Assembly: GCF_001514115.1 (NCBI RefSeq)
Contig: NZ_KQ948480.1
Coordinates: 22,569 to 86,568, forward strand
Source of the DNA: Streptomyces olivochromogenes
GTDB taxonomy: Bacteria > Actinomycetota > Actinomycetes > Streptomycetales > Streptomycetaceae
Length of the DNA stretch: 64,000 nucleotides
Direction: 5' to 3'
Position 1 is the first letter of the stretch, and every line of letters starts with the position of its first letter. The translations under genes and the position numbers were made by a program. Of this stretch, positions 8,409-16,703 are shown in pieces. Below the pieces are notes generated by a model. That model was not told where the DNA came from, made no database searches, and worked only from the letters and a program-made list of their open reading frames with translations.

Positions 8409-8680
8409 GACATCGCCGACGCGCTCGCCCTCAACGTCGGAGCGACGAGCCAGGCCATCGACCGCCTGGAGTGCCTGGGCCTGTGTGTACAGCGCCAGGG
8501 CCAGTGCGTACGCCGCGGCGATCCGACGGGCCGACGCTCCAGCGGGGTCGAAATCACCACCGAGGAACGCCAGTTGCTCGAAGAAGCGGCCCCGGTGTAC
8601 GACCACACCCTCGACACCTCCCTCGGTACGTCGCTCACGGACCCGGAGTGTGCAGGCTCTCGCACGGACGAGGTGACCCG
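8409..8680 (+). pseudogene. MarR-family regulator remnant
   Basis: A frame beginning just after a TAG reads DIADALALNVGATSQAIDRL, then LECLGLCVQRQ, RRSSGVEITTEERQLLEEAA and VYDHTLDTSLGTSLTDPE. This is the recognition helix, wing and C-terminal helix of MarR-family proteins. The N-terminal third and the end are missing, and no start is present. An insertion of several residues disrupts the wing. Broken gene. Confidence 0.55.
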
Positions 8681-8755
8681 ATGGCCCCCGGTCCCTTTCC
8701 CCTGTCGAACTCCCCTTTGAAGCAGCCCGGTTCAGGAATCTCTCGGACTCGGCCG

Positions 8756-9568
8756 TCAGTCGCGTACGGACCCGTCGCAATGTTCCCGGCCGGAGGAGCC
8801 CGGTTCAGGGTGGGCACCGGTGAGTTCGGGCTCCAGACCCTCTCTCAATCCGGCATGTCCGCGGCCCGCGTCGGTGCGCCAGGCCTCGAAGGCCCAGGTG
8901 GTGAGGGCGACGACGGCGAGGCCCAGAAGCCAGCCGCCCACGACATCGCTGAACCAGTGCACGCCGAGCGCGATCCGGGTGAAGCCGACGCCGAGCACGG
9001 ACGCGACCGCGGCGTACCAGCACAGCGCCCGCAGCGCGCGCGGCACCAGGGGCAGCAGGACCAGCAGCAGGATCGCGAACGAAGTGGTCGCGGTCATCGC
9101 ATGCCCCGAAGGGAAGGAAAATCCCGGTGCGTGCGCGACCGGGTCCTCCAGGGCCGGTCTGGCCCGCTCAACCACCGTTTTGACCAGCAGCCCGACGAGT
9201 CCGCCGGCCACGGCTGTCACGGCGGACCAGGCGGCGAGTCGCCAGGCCCGGCGGTACAACAGCCACACAGTCAGCAGCGCGACGACCGTCCGCAGGGTGA
9301 ACGGGTCCCACACCCGGTCGGACAGGAAACGAAGGGTGTCCGTCCACGCCGGGTGTTCGAGGGCGGTCTCGTTCAACCGCCGTGCCGCGCCCACGTCGAG
9401 ACGGCGCAGCGGCTGCCAGTGCCCCTCGACCAGGACGAGCAGTAGGCCGAAAGGGACGGCGGCGAAGGCGGCGACGGCGGCCGAACCGAGCAGGTGGATG
9501 CCGAATCTCCGATCGGCTGCCCGGCGGCGATGGTCACGTAGGCGCTGGGCCATGGCGCGGACCACCAT
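8756..9568 (-). CDS. PAP2-family membrane phosphatase
   Basis: A 270-aa integral membrane phosphatidic acid phosphatase type 2 protein. All three catalytic motifs are present: KTVVERARP (130-138), PSGH (153-156) and RIALGVHWFSD (198-208). It probably dephosphorylates a lipid phosphate such as phosphatidic acid or undecaprenyl diphosphate on the outer face of the membrane. It is the last gene of a three-gene minus-strand operon: its ATG directly follows the TGA of the YihY gene, implying translational coupling. The C-terminal tail after residue 235 is hydrophilic. Confidence 0.9.
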   Translation of the reverse strand: MVVRAMAQRLRDHRRRAADRRFGIHLLGSAAVAAFAAVPFGLLLVLVEGHWQPLRRLDVGAARRLNETALEHPAWTDTLRFLSDRVWDPFTLRTVVALLTVWLLYRRAWRLAAWSAVTAVAGGLVGLLVKTVVERARPALEDPVAHAPGFSFPSGHAMTATTSFAILLLVLLPLVPRALRALCWYAAVASVLGVGFTRIALGVHWFSDVVGGWLLGLAVVALTTWAFEAWRTDAGRGHAGLREGLEPELTGAHPEPGSSGREHCDGSVRD

Positions 9569-10522
9569 TCAGACTCCCGGGTCGGCTGTGATCGGACCGG
9601 GCCGCAGCGCCCGCGAGGCCTCCAACTGCGCGGCGAAGGACAGCCCGAGAAAGAGGGCGATGGAGGTCAGGTAGGCCCAGAGCAGCAGCGACATGAACGC
9701 GCTGAGCGGGCCGTATACCGTGTCGAATGACCCGCTGATGCCCAGGTACAGGCTTAGCAACCAGGTCAGGGCCGTCCACAGCACGAGGTACACGGCGGCG
9801 CCGAAGGCCAGCCAGGTGTAGCCGGGCTGTCGGCGCCGGGGGGAACGGCGGAAGATCGCGCTGGCCGAGAGGAGGGCGAGCAGCAGGCCGAAGGGCCAGC
9901 GCAGGATCTCGCAGACGGTCCTGGCGTCGCCGTCGAGGTGATACACCGTCACCGCCGCGGCGGCCAGGTCGCCGCCGGCCACCATCACGATGAACCCGAG
10001 GCCGAGCGGGATCCCGGCGCTGAGGGACATCACGAGCCCGCGCAGGTACTTCTGGTGGAAGGGGCGGTCCCGTTCGTTCCCGTAGATCCGGTTGGCGCCA
10101 CGTTCGATCTGGCACATCGCGGTGGTGACGTTGACCAGTGAGAAGACCAGGCCGAACCAGAGGGCGATCTGGTCACCGTCGCCCGCGCTGTGGCGGCTGC
10201 GGTCCAGTGCGTCGTCGACGACGTCGGCGCTGGGCCCCTGCGCGATCCGGTGGATGGTCAGTTCGGCGAGTCTGCCGATGTTCTCCGTGTGCAGCGCGGT
10301 GGAGAGTCCGACGAAGGCGATGGCCAGCGGGATCACCGCCAACACCGTCTGGAGGGCGAGCGCGCGGGAGTGGCTGAAGCCGTCGGCGTAGCGGAACCGG
10401 ACGAAGGAGTCGCGCAGCAGGGGCCAGCGGCCGTAGCGGCGCAGCGACGTCAGTGCCTCGTCGGCCGAGAGTTCGTCGCCGGTCATGGCGCGGGTCTCGG
10501 GGACCTTGGTGGCGGTTCCCAT
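9569..10522 (-). CDS. YihY/BrkB-family membrane protein
   Basis: A 317-aa polytopic membrane protein of the YihY/virulence factor BrkB (UPF0761) family. It has the amphipathic RDSFVRFRYADGFSHSRALA entry, a first hydrophobic helix QTVLAVIPLAIAFVGLS and later helices including LVMSLSAGIPLGLGFIVMV and SLLLWAYLTSIALFLG. Function in the family is unsettled; a lipid or small-molecule transport role has been proposed. Stop/start junctions with both neighbours are immediate (TGA followed by ATG), so it belongs to the same lipid-handling operon. Confidence 0.88.
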   Translation of the reverse strand: MGTATKVPETRAMTGDELSADEALTSLRRYGRWPLLRDSFVRFRYADGFSHSRALALQTVLAVIPLAIAFVGLSTALHTENIGRLAELTIHRIAQGPSADVVDDALDRSRHSAGDGDQIALWFGLVFSLVNVTTAMCQIERGANRIYGNERDRPFHQKYLRGLVMSLSAGIPLGLGFIVMVAGGDLAAAAVTVYHLDGDARTVCEILRWPFGLLLALLSASAIFRRSPRRRQPGYTWLAFGAAVYLVLWTALTWLLSLYLGISGSFDTVYGPLSAFMSLLLWAYLTSIALFLGLSFAAQLEASRALRPGPITADPGV

Positions 10523-12283
10523 TCACTTCTCCCGGGCGGGCAGCAGGACGGTCAGCGCGCCGGGCCTGACCTCGGCGGTGAGACGTCGGCCGTGGGACAC
10601 CGGGTCCCCGTCGAGTTCACGCGACTGCGGTGCGGCGAAGGTGAGTTCGGCCCGCCGGAAGGTGAGGAACTCCACCGGTACCCCCTTCGTACCGGTGCCC
10701 TCCGGGACGAGCGTGTCCACGGTCATGAGCCGCGCGTTGCGCCCGCGGCCGCGCATCAGGACGCCCAAGGCACGCATCCAGCCACCGGGGCCTCGCGGGT
10801 CGAGGATCAGCAGATCGAGCAGTCCGTCGTCGGGCCGGGCCGCCGGGAGAAGCGTGAGACCGCCCTGTACGGTGCCGACGTTGGCGACGAGCACCATCCG
10901 GGCCGTACGGTGCAGGACGGGCGCGTCGTCGAGCCGGACCGTCAGCCGCATCCGGGGTGTGCCGAGTGAGCCGATGATGGCGAGGAGGTAGGCGGGCCAG
11001 CCGACGGCGGACTTGGCGCGGTCGTCGGTGTGTTCCAGCATCGCGGCGTCGAGCCCGGCCCCGGACATCGCGGCGAAGTGGGTGGGGGCGAGGCCGTCGC
11101 CCTCGACGCGGCCGAGGTCGAGGCGGTGCGGGGTGCCGGACAGTGCGGCGTCGAGCGCGGTGGCGGGGGTGAGCGACAGGCCGAGGTTGCGGGCCAGCAG
11201 ATTGCCGGTGCCGCAGGGCACCACGACGAGCGGTACTCCGCTGTCGGCCAGGGCGTCCGCGGCCGCCCTGACGGTTCCGTCGCCGCCGCAGACCACGACC
11301 AGTGTCGCTCCGTCACGGACCGCGCCGGCCGCCTGGCCGGTGCCGGGGTCGTCGGCGGTGGTCTCGATGAACGTCGGTGCGCGGTGGCCGTGTTGTTCGA
11401 GGATCCGCCGCAGTTTCTCGCGGGTCGCTTCGCCGGTCACCGTGGGGTTGAAGATCACGGCGGTGCTGCCGGGCTCGGGCTCCTCGGCCCCGGCGGTCGC
11501 GTCGGTGTGCCCGGTCCGCGGTGAGGGGACGGAGGCCACGGACCGGTCGGTGAACAGAGCACCGCCGACGATCAGCAGGGACAGGACGCCGTTGGCCATT
11601 CCGCCGAGCACGTCCGTGGGGTGGTGCATGCCCCGGTAGAGGCGGGCGATGCCGACGGCCAGCGGCATGAGAAACAGCAGCCCGGCCAGCGGCCACCGCC
11701 ACGACCTGCGGACCCGGGACAGCACGAGCACCGCGAGTCCGGCATACAGCGCGGTGGCCGCGCCGGTGTGGCCGGAGGTGTAGCTGGACGTGGGCGGGGA
11801 CGCGTCGAGGCGGTGCACGTCTGGGCGAGTGCGGTCCACCGACTCGGTGACGGCCAGGAACACCAGTGACTGGAGCGAGACGGCGACGGCGAGGAAGACC
11901 GCCTCGCGCCACATCGGCAGCCGGGGTATGAGCAGCAGGGCCACGCAGCTCAGCAGGGTGATGGCGATCACCGTGAGTGTGTTGCCCGCCTCTGAGCCGA
12001 GGTACGACAGGGTGGTGAGCGGGCCCGTACGGATCCGCTCGAATCCCTCGTTGACGTTGTCCTCGACCGTCAGTGGCCATACGTTCCGGGCGGGGCCCGT
12101 GATCAGGAGCCCGAAGCCCACCATCAGGGCGGCCTGGCAGATGGTCAGTACGCCGATGCGCGCTGCGGTCCTGCCGATACCGCGGGGCAGGACGGACGAG
12201 CGGCCCGGCCGGATCGCTTCGGGTCCTTCCCCAGTCGTTCCTGCGGCTCTCTCCGGCACGGCGGTCGGCATCGGGACTCCCAC
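10523..12283 (-). CDS. PAP2-diacylglycerol kinase fusion protein
   Basis: A 586-aa two-domain protein. Residues about 40-245 form a membrane PAP2 domain (DRTRP at 150-154, TSGH at 169-172, RLYRGMHHPTDVLGG at 214-228). Residues about 270-585 are a DAGK/LCB5-type lipid kinase: NP at 279-280, VVCGGDGTV around 330-338, PCGTGNLLARNLGL from 356, and a C-terminal beta-sandwich. The two activities act in opposite directions on lipid phosphates, possibly on opposite membrane faces. First gene of the operon with YihY and PAP2 (ATG of the next gene touches this TGA). ATG 12283 used; ATG 12271 is an alternative. Confidence 0.9.
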   Translation of the reverse strand: MGVPMPTAVPERAAGTTGEGPEAIRPGRSSVLPRGIGRTAARIGVLTICQAALMVGFGLLITGPARNVWPLTVEDNVNEGFERIRTGPLTTLSYLGSEAGNTLTVIAITLLSCVALLLIPRLPMWREAVFLAVAVSLQSLVFLAVTESVDRTRPDVHRLDASPPTSSYTSGHTGAATALYAGLAVLVLSRVRRSWRWPLAGLLFLMPLAVGIARLYRGMHHPTDVLGGMANGVLSLLIVGGALFTDRSVASVPSPRTGHTDATAGAEEPEPGSTAVIFNPTVTGEATREKLRRILEQHGHRAPTFIETTADDPGTGQAAGAVRDGATLVVVCGGDGTVRAAADALADSGVPLVVVPCGTGNLLARNLGLSLTPATALDAALSGTPHRLDLGRVEGDGLAPTHFAAMSGAGLDAAMLEHTDDRAKSAVGWPAYLLAIIGSLGTPRMRLTVRLDDAPVLHRTARMVLVANVGTVQGGLTLLPAARPDDGLLDLLILDPRGPGGWMRALGVLMRGRGRNARLMTVDTLVPEGTGTKGVPVEFLTFRRAELTFAAPQSRELDGDPVSHGRRLTAEVRPGALTVLLPAREK

Positions 12284-13150
12284 GGGTCGGCGCCTCGCGG
12301 CGGTCTTCGGCCGGGTGGCGTTCGCACCCGGTGCACCGCCGTGTGCCCCCGAAACGGAGGCGCAGACGCTCCGTGACGTGGGAATCTACGAATCCGCGCG
12401 CCGGACGCGCACAGAAGGTGCCGGTGGGGCGTCGGTCGACGGACCGGGACCCGACGCCGGTCCTCGTCGCCCACGGGCAGACGGGAGCCGCCGCGACCGT
12501 GGAAAGACGCCGGTCGTCGGCCGACCGGCAGGCAGTCACCGTCACTGGAGAACAACGTCGGTCGGCGGCCGGGCACCAGCCTTGTCCGGCGTACGACATC
12601 GGGCAGCGGCCGACAGGAACGCCGTCACCGTTACCGGCGAACAGCGTCGGTCAGCGGTCGGTGGAGGAACCCCGGCCGGCGTCTCCTCGCGCCGCCTCGT
12701 CCGCGCGTCTTGGCGTCTTGGCCAGTTTGCACGCCGGCGGCAACGCATCGCGTCACGTGGCGAACGATTCCCACATCGCCCGCTGCGACGGCGGCACTCG
12801 CAGTCCGAAGTCCCCCGGCGCCTAGGCTGGTTAAGCGGGTCGACCGGCGACTGCGCAGCCGCTTCGAACGGACGGTGGAATCCCTGGCGTACCACTGGCG
12901 ACGCCGGGGTGGGCCGAGAGAGGCCAGCGCTCGTCGACACATCTCCGGCCTCCGGACTCGTGAGCCCGCATATTCGTGTGCCGCATGTGCCGATCCGTAG
13001 GAGCATCATCGGTCCCTTCTGCCAGCGTCCTGCCGACCGCCCTCGGCGTCGCCACCGCAATCCTGGCCGGCACCGTTCGAACCACCACCCGCCCGGCCCA
13101 TCCCCATGGATGTCCGGGCGTCCAGAGCGCCCTGACCACCAGCGACTCCG
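12284..13150. other. Long non-coding upstream region with repeats
   Basis: Upstream of the lipid operon. Apart from the two 50-bp direct repeats I see no gene: the open frames here are low-complexity Arg/Pro/Ala-rich shadows on both strands with no family resemblance. Confidence 0.5.
12521..12659. repeat. Two 50-bp direct repeats
   Basis: Copies at 12521-12570 and 12610-12659 share about four of five bases, with the conserved stretch GTCACCGT.AC.GG.GAACA.CGTCGGTC. They lie 240-380 bp upstream of the lipid operon start. They may be duplicated regulatory sites or a decayed duplication; nothing in the sequence decides this. Confidence 0.5.
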
Positions 13151-13154
13151 GACA

Positions 13155-13470
13155 GGAAGTCCGTGACCTCCTCGTCGCCCGGGGGCGCTGGACGTCTGCA
13201 GTCATCCGCCGCGTCGGGAGGAAGCGGCTAGAGACCTGGCTCCGCAATCGCCGGGTTGTCCGGCCTGGCCGGGGCGCCGCGACGACCGCCCGGATATCGA
13301 GGCACGCTCCCGGGACCGTCACACCTTTCAAGCGATCACCAACCTGCCGGGTATGGGCCGCATCCGGGGTGCCGAGTTCACGGCCGCGGCCGGGGGAGAC
13401 ATGACGGCATTCGGCACTCCCGAAGTGCCTCGTCGGCTTCGGCTGCAGGGCGGCCGGCCCGCCCTCTGCT
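13155..13470 (+). pseudogene. IS110-family transposase remnant
   Basis: Two frames carry pieces of an IS110 transposase. The first is VIRRVGRKRLETWLRNRRV (about 13200-13260). After a shift come AITNLPGMGRIRGAEFTAAA and GGDMTAFGTPE (about 13325-13425), which match the transposase_20 helix-hairpin-helix region (SMPGIG..GAEFLAATGGDM pattern). Catalytic N-terminal DEDD residues are not present. Confidence 0.6.
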
Positions 13471-13755
13471 GTCCACCCGGCAGGAGTGCAAAGAGGCCGT
13501 GACCGAAGCGCCTTGCCGCGCCGCCTCGGACGAACAGCCCGCGGATTCCGTGCGACACCAACTGGCTCAGACACACCGACAGGTCACATAACGCCGTCGA
13601 GGACGGTCCCCGCCGGGAGGTGGTGGCCGGCGAGGGCGAGGTCTCCCCATGCGGCGGTGACATCGCACCCGAGCGGGCGCGCAGCCGGACCCCGTCGTCA
13701 GTTCACCAAGGGCCCCGGGTCCTGCGTCGGGCAGAAGAACCGACATGTGCCGACG
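13471..13755. other. Intergenic, no gene seen
   Basis: Between the IS110 remnant and the SRPBCC gene. No convincing coding or structural signal. Confidence 0.4.
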
Positions 13756-14220
13756 TCAGGATCCGGCAGCGGACACATGGCGAGCCAACTCGGTGGCCAG
13801 GCGTTGCATGACCGTGCGGTTGGCGCGTCGTATCGTGGCCCGGACGACGGGTCCCAGCAGGCGGTCGGCGAGCGGGACGCGTGCCCAGGCGTACGTGAAC
13901 GACACGTGACTCCCGCCAGTCCGCAGCGGTTCGATGGTGTAGGTGCCCTGGGCCTGGCGTCGGCCGGCCGCGCTGACGTTCTGTTCGACGATGCGCCGCG
14001 GCGGGTCGGCCTCGACGACCTCGATGGTGACGTCGGTCTTCACGCCGCCCAGCGCGGCTGTGACCGTGGCACACGATCCGATGCCCCGATCGGGGCCGCT
14101 GTAGCGCCATCCGGTCAGGTAGTGGTTGGTGAATCGCTCGTGGTGAGCCATGACATCGAGGAAGTCGTAGACCTGCTCGGGCGTCTGCGGTACGTCGATC
14201 GACACGGTGACAGACTTCAT
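13756..14220 (-). CDS. SRPBCC-family (polyketide cyclase/START-like) protein
   Basis: A 154-aa single-domain protein of the SRPBCC helix-grip fold. It starts MKSVTVSIDVPQTPEQVYDF, the standard first strand and helix, and continues RYSGPDRGIGSCATVTAAL and GTYTIEPLRTGGSHVSFTYA, ending in a long C-terminal helix. Members bind hydrophobic ligands; some are cyclases or dehydratases. ATG 14220 is in the divergent promoter region shared with the TetR gene, so the latter probably controls it. A TACCGT hexamer 7 nt before the ATG would allow a leaderless transcript. Confidence 0.82.
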   Translation of the reverse strand: MKSVTVSIDVPQTPEQVYDFLDVMAHHERFTNHYLTGWRYSGPDRGIGSCATVTAALGGVKTDVTIEVVEADPPRRIVEQNVSAAGRRQAQGTYTIEPLRTGGSHVSFTYAWARVPLADRLLGPVVRATIRRANRTVMQRLATELARHVSAAGS

Positions 14221-14242
14221 GTACCACACGGTACACAGGGCA

Positions 14243-14258
14243 TGTACCAATTGGTACA
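14243..14258. promoter_or_regulatory. Perfect 16-bp palindromic operator
   Basis: TGTACCAATTGGTACA is a perfect palindrome midway between the divergent SRPBCC and TetR starts. Its right half overlaps TACACT (14255-14260), a likely -10 for the TetR gene. Binding there could shut off both directions, as is usual for TetR autoregulation. Confidence 0.65.
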
Positions 14259-14266
14259 CTCGTGAA

Positions 14267-14875
14267 GTGGTGAATAAGAACGGCCTACATCCTGAGGGCG
14301 AGGCAACGCCCGGCACGGACGGGGACCGGCGAGCTCAATTGGTGAACCTGGCCGTCGACTACGTCGCGGCACACGGCATCGCGGACCTGAGCCTGCGCGG
14401 CCTGGGCGCCGCGATCGGCGTCAGTCACCGCATGCTGATCCACTATTTCGGCTCCAAGGAGCACCTGCTCGTCGAGATCGTCCGGACGTCGGAGCAGCGC
14501 CAGCGTGACCTGCTGTCCCGGCTCCGCCTGGACCCCGGTCTCTCACCCGCCGATGCTGCGCGGCTCCTCTGGCAGCAACTGACGGACCCTCGACTGGCTG
14601 GTCAGGAGCGGCTCTTCTTCGAAATCTACGGGCACGCGCTGCGGGGCCGTCCTGAGGCAGCCCCGCTCCTCGAAGGGCTCGTGAACGACTGGCTGGAGCC
14701 GCTCGTGGCCGCCGAGGTCGCCGCAGGGGCGGACCCTGCCGTGGCCCGGAACCGCGCCAGGCTGGGACTCGCCACCGTTCGCGGGCTGCTGCTCGACCTG
14801 CTTGCCACCGGTGACCGCGCCGGTGTCAACGCGGCGATGGAGGACTTCCTCCAGCTGTACTACGGCTCGAAGTGA
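14267..14875 (+). CDS. TetR-family regulator
   Basis: A 202-aa TetR regulator. The HTH contains GIADLSLRGLGAAIGVSHRM and IHYFGSKEHLLVEIVR. The C-terminal ligand domain includes RLFFEIYGHALRGRPEAAPL, close to TetR_C_6-like regulators. GTG 14267 (or GTG 14270) is chosen because it lies 6 nt after a TACACT -10 box, fitting a leaderless mRNA; an in-frame ATG at 14207 would overlap the divergent gene and the operator. Likely represses itself and the SRPBCC gene. Confidence 0.85.
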   Translation: MVNKNGLHPEGEATPGTDGDRRAQLVNLAVDYVAAHGIADLSLRGLGAAIGVSHRMLIHYFGSKEHLLVEIVRTSEQRQRDLLSRLRLDPGLSPADAARLLWQQLTDPRLAGQERLFFEIYGHALRGRPEAAPLLEGLVNDWLEPLVAAEVAAGADPAVARNRARLGLATVRGLLLDLLATGDRAGVNAAMEDFLQLYYGSK

Positions 14876-15165
14876 CGGAGTCGCCGATCAGGCCACGTGG
14901 CTGGGCCGGACGGCGATCACCGTTCGAACAACGGTCGCCGAGGCGGACGTACGCCTCGACCTGCATCGCAGTCTTTCTCTCCAGACACCTCCGAAGCGTC
15001 TGGAGAACCATCGAGTTTCATCTCGTACCTCCAGTCCGCGCCGGTGGGCAGTTCGAGTATGGACTGGGTGACGGAGACGGGTCGGTCCACCCGTCCGGCC
15101 TGCGGCGATGTCGGCGGTGGTGTGCGTCGCGGTTCTCTGGCCTGCTGGGGTGCCGGGTGGGCTGG
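14876..15165. other. Intergenic, no gene seen
   Basis: Between convergent tetR and SnoaL genes. A weak hairpin ACCGTT-CGAAC-AACGGT lies near 14919; otherwise nothing recognisable. Confidence 0.35.
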
Positions 15166-15618
15166 TCACGCATCCTCAGCCGGGCGGGGCGGTGAGGCGG
15201 CCAGCGGCGAGGCGTCTTCGTATCGGACCTCGTAGACGCGCTCGGTGAACTTCCAGCCGTCGCCGGTGCGCTGGTAACGGTCATGGTAGATGGCGTAGTT
15301 CAGCCCTCCGCGGCCGTCGCGGCCACGCCCGACCTCTGACATATAGGCGCGGCCCGACGCGGTGTCGCCGTCGAGCCGGATCACGCCCGGGTGCGTGTTC
15401 TGCACGAGAAAGTCCACAACGTCCGGCACCCGCCTGCCCCAGGCGCGGATCGGCTCCTGCCCTTCGAGTTCAACGGGGATGTTGGGCATACGCCATACGC
15501 CGTCCGGTGTGAACAGCAGAGCGATACGGTCGTAGTCGCGCATCATCACCGCGTCGGTGAACTCAGCGCGCAGCGCCTCGATCTCGACACGATCCGCGAT
15601 GGCCTGAAAGTCACTCAT
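15166..15618 (-). CDS. SnoaL-like/NTF2-fold protein
   Basis: A 150-aa alpha+beta-barrel protein of the SnoaL_4 / NTF2-like group: DRVEIEALRAEFTDAVMMRD (first helices), YDRIALLFTPDGVWRMPN, then RYQRTGDGWKFTERVYEVRY as the closing strands. Such proteins are isomerases, cyclases or dehydratases, or ligand-binding. The ATG at 15618 is preceded by the near-perfect AGGAGGAAAT ribosome-binding site. Transcribed alone; substrate unknown. Confidence 0.8.
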   Translation of the reverse strand: MSDFQAIADRVEIEALRAEFTDAVMMRDYDRIALLFTPDGVWRMPNIPVELEGQEPIRAWGRRVPDVVDFLVQNTHPGVIRLDGDTASGRAYMSEVGRGRDGRGGLNYAIYHDRYQRTGDGWKFTERVYEVRYEDASPLAASPPRPAEDA

Positions 15619-16039
15619 CGATTTCCTCCTGATCGCCTTGGACTCGGTGCACGAACGACACCGGTCCGCCCTGCGACGGAAGCCTCCACGTCGGCGCTGC
15701 GGCCGGTCCCGCCAAGCGTCCCTGGGTCTCCTGCTCGCTGGATGGTGTGTTCGTCTCAGCAGTACGACGACAGGGCCCTCCGGAATGTGACACGCCCCCG
15801 TTCGGGGCGCACCGCAATCAGGATCCGTCGGCACGAACGACAACGGATGAGAATCCGCAAGGTGTAGAATCTCGCCGCTCGTTGCCTAGGCAGCCTTCGC
15901 TGAACTGCGGTTCTTCCGCTGTCTCAAGACGGCGACACAGCCGCTCGGTCTCACGAACGCGGCACTTCCCTTTGCTCTTGGTCGGCCGGAGCCGGCGTAC
16001 CGGGACAGTTGGTCCAGGAGTCAGGTGGTGAGGGATGTG
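15619..16039. other. Intergenic region
   Basis: Upstream region of the SnoaL gene and downstream of the HAD gene. A TAGAAT hexamer at 15865-15870 could be a plus-strand -10, but no plus gene follows. No other feature seen. Confidence 0.35.
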
Positions 16040-16672
16040 TCAGCTCCACGTGAGTCCTCGAGTCGGCAACCAGGCGTCGATGACGGCTGCCAGCTCGTCG
16101 CGATCGGTGAAGACGTGTCCGTTCATACCCATGGCCTGCGCGGCGCGTACGTTCTCCTCGCGGTCGTCGACGAAGAGGAAGTCGGCCGGGGCGGCCCGCA
16201 TCGCGACGACGCAGTGATGGAAGGCTGCCGGGGCCGGCTTCGCCGCTTTGATCTTCCCGGAGAAGGCAACGTGGTCCAGATGGTGCAGCCAGGGCTGCGC
16301 GGCAAGGAAGGCGTCCGCGTGGTCCGAGGGGATGTTGGACAGCAAGGCGACCTCGGCGACGTCGCGGAGGGACTGGGCGTAGGCGACCATCGGTTCGTCG
16401 ATGCGTGACCAGCTGTCGATGTCGGTGAGGCGCAGTTCCTCGATGGTGTCGGCGTCGACGGACAGGGACAGCCGTCGCAGTACGGCGGTCCAGTATTCGG
16501 GCGCGGACTGCTGACCGGCGTCGTAGGGCGGGCGGCAGGCCCAGTAGGCCGTGGTGAAGGCGTCGGTGGGTGTGTGACAGCGGGCGGCCATCTTTCCGAG
16601 GGCGCCTGGGCGTTGGTGGCGAGCGACGACCCCGAAGAGGTCGAACAGCACGATGCTGCGGTCGGTGGACAT
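16040..16672 (-). CDS. HAD-family hydrolase
   Basis: A 210-aa haloacid dehalogenase-superfamily phosphatase. Motif I is IVLFDLFGVV (nucleophile Asp near residue 11), motif II LLSNIPSD, the conserved Lys lies in KIKAAKPAP, and motif IV is FLFVDDREENV. The small helical cap fits sugar-phosphate or nucleotide phosphatases. ATG 16672 has a GGAGG site. It lies 31 bp downstream of the MFS gene on the same strand, so both are probably co-transcribed and controlled by the divergent DeoR regulator. That suggests the phosphatase processes a sugar-like substrate handled by the transporter. Confidence 0.88.
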   Translation of the reverse strand: MSTDRSIVLFDLFGVVARHQRPGALGKMAARCHTPTDAFTTAYWACRPPYDAGQQSAPEYWTAVLRRLSLSVDADTIEELRLTDIDSWSRIDEPMVAYAQSLRDVAEVALLSNIPSDHADAFLAAQPWLHHLDHVAFSGKIKAAKPAPAAFHHCVVAMRAAPADFLFVDDREENVRAAQAMGMNGHVFTDRDELAAVIDAWLPTRGLTWS

Positions 16673-16703
16673 CGTCGTGGTTCCTCCGGATCTCGAGGGG
16701 CGT

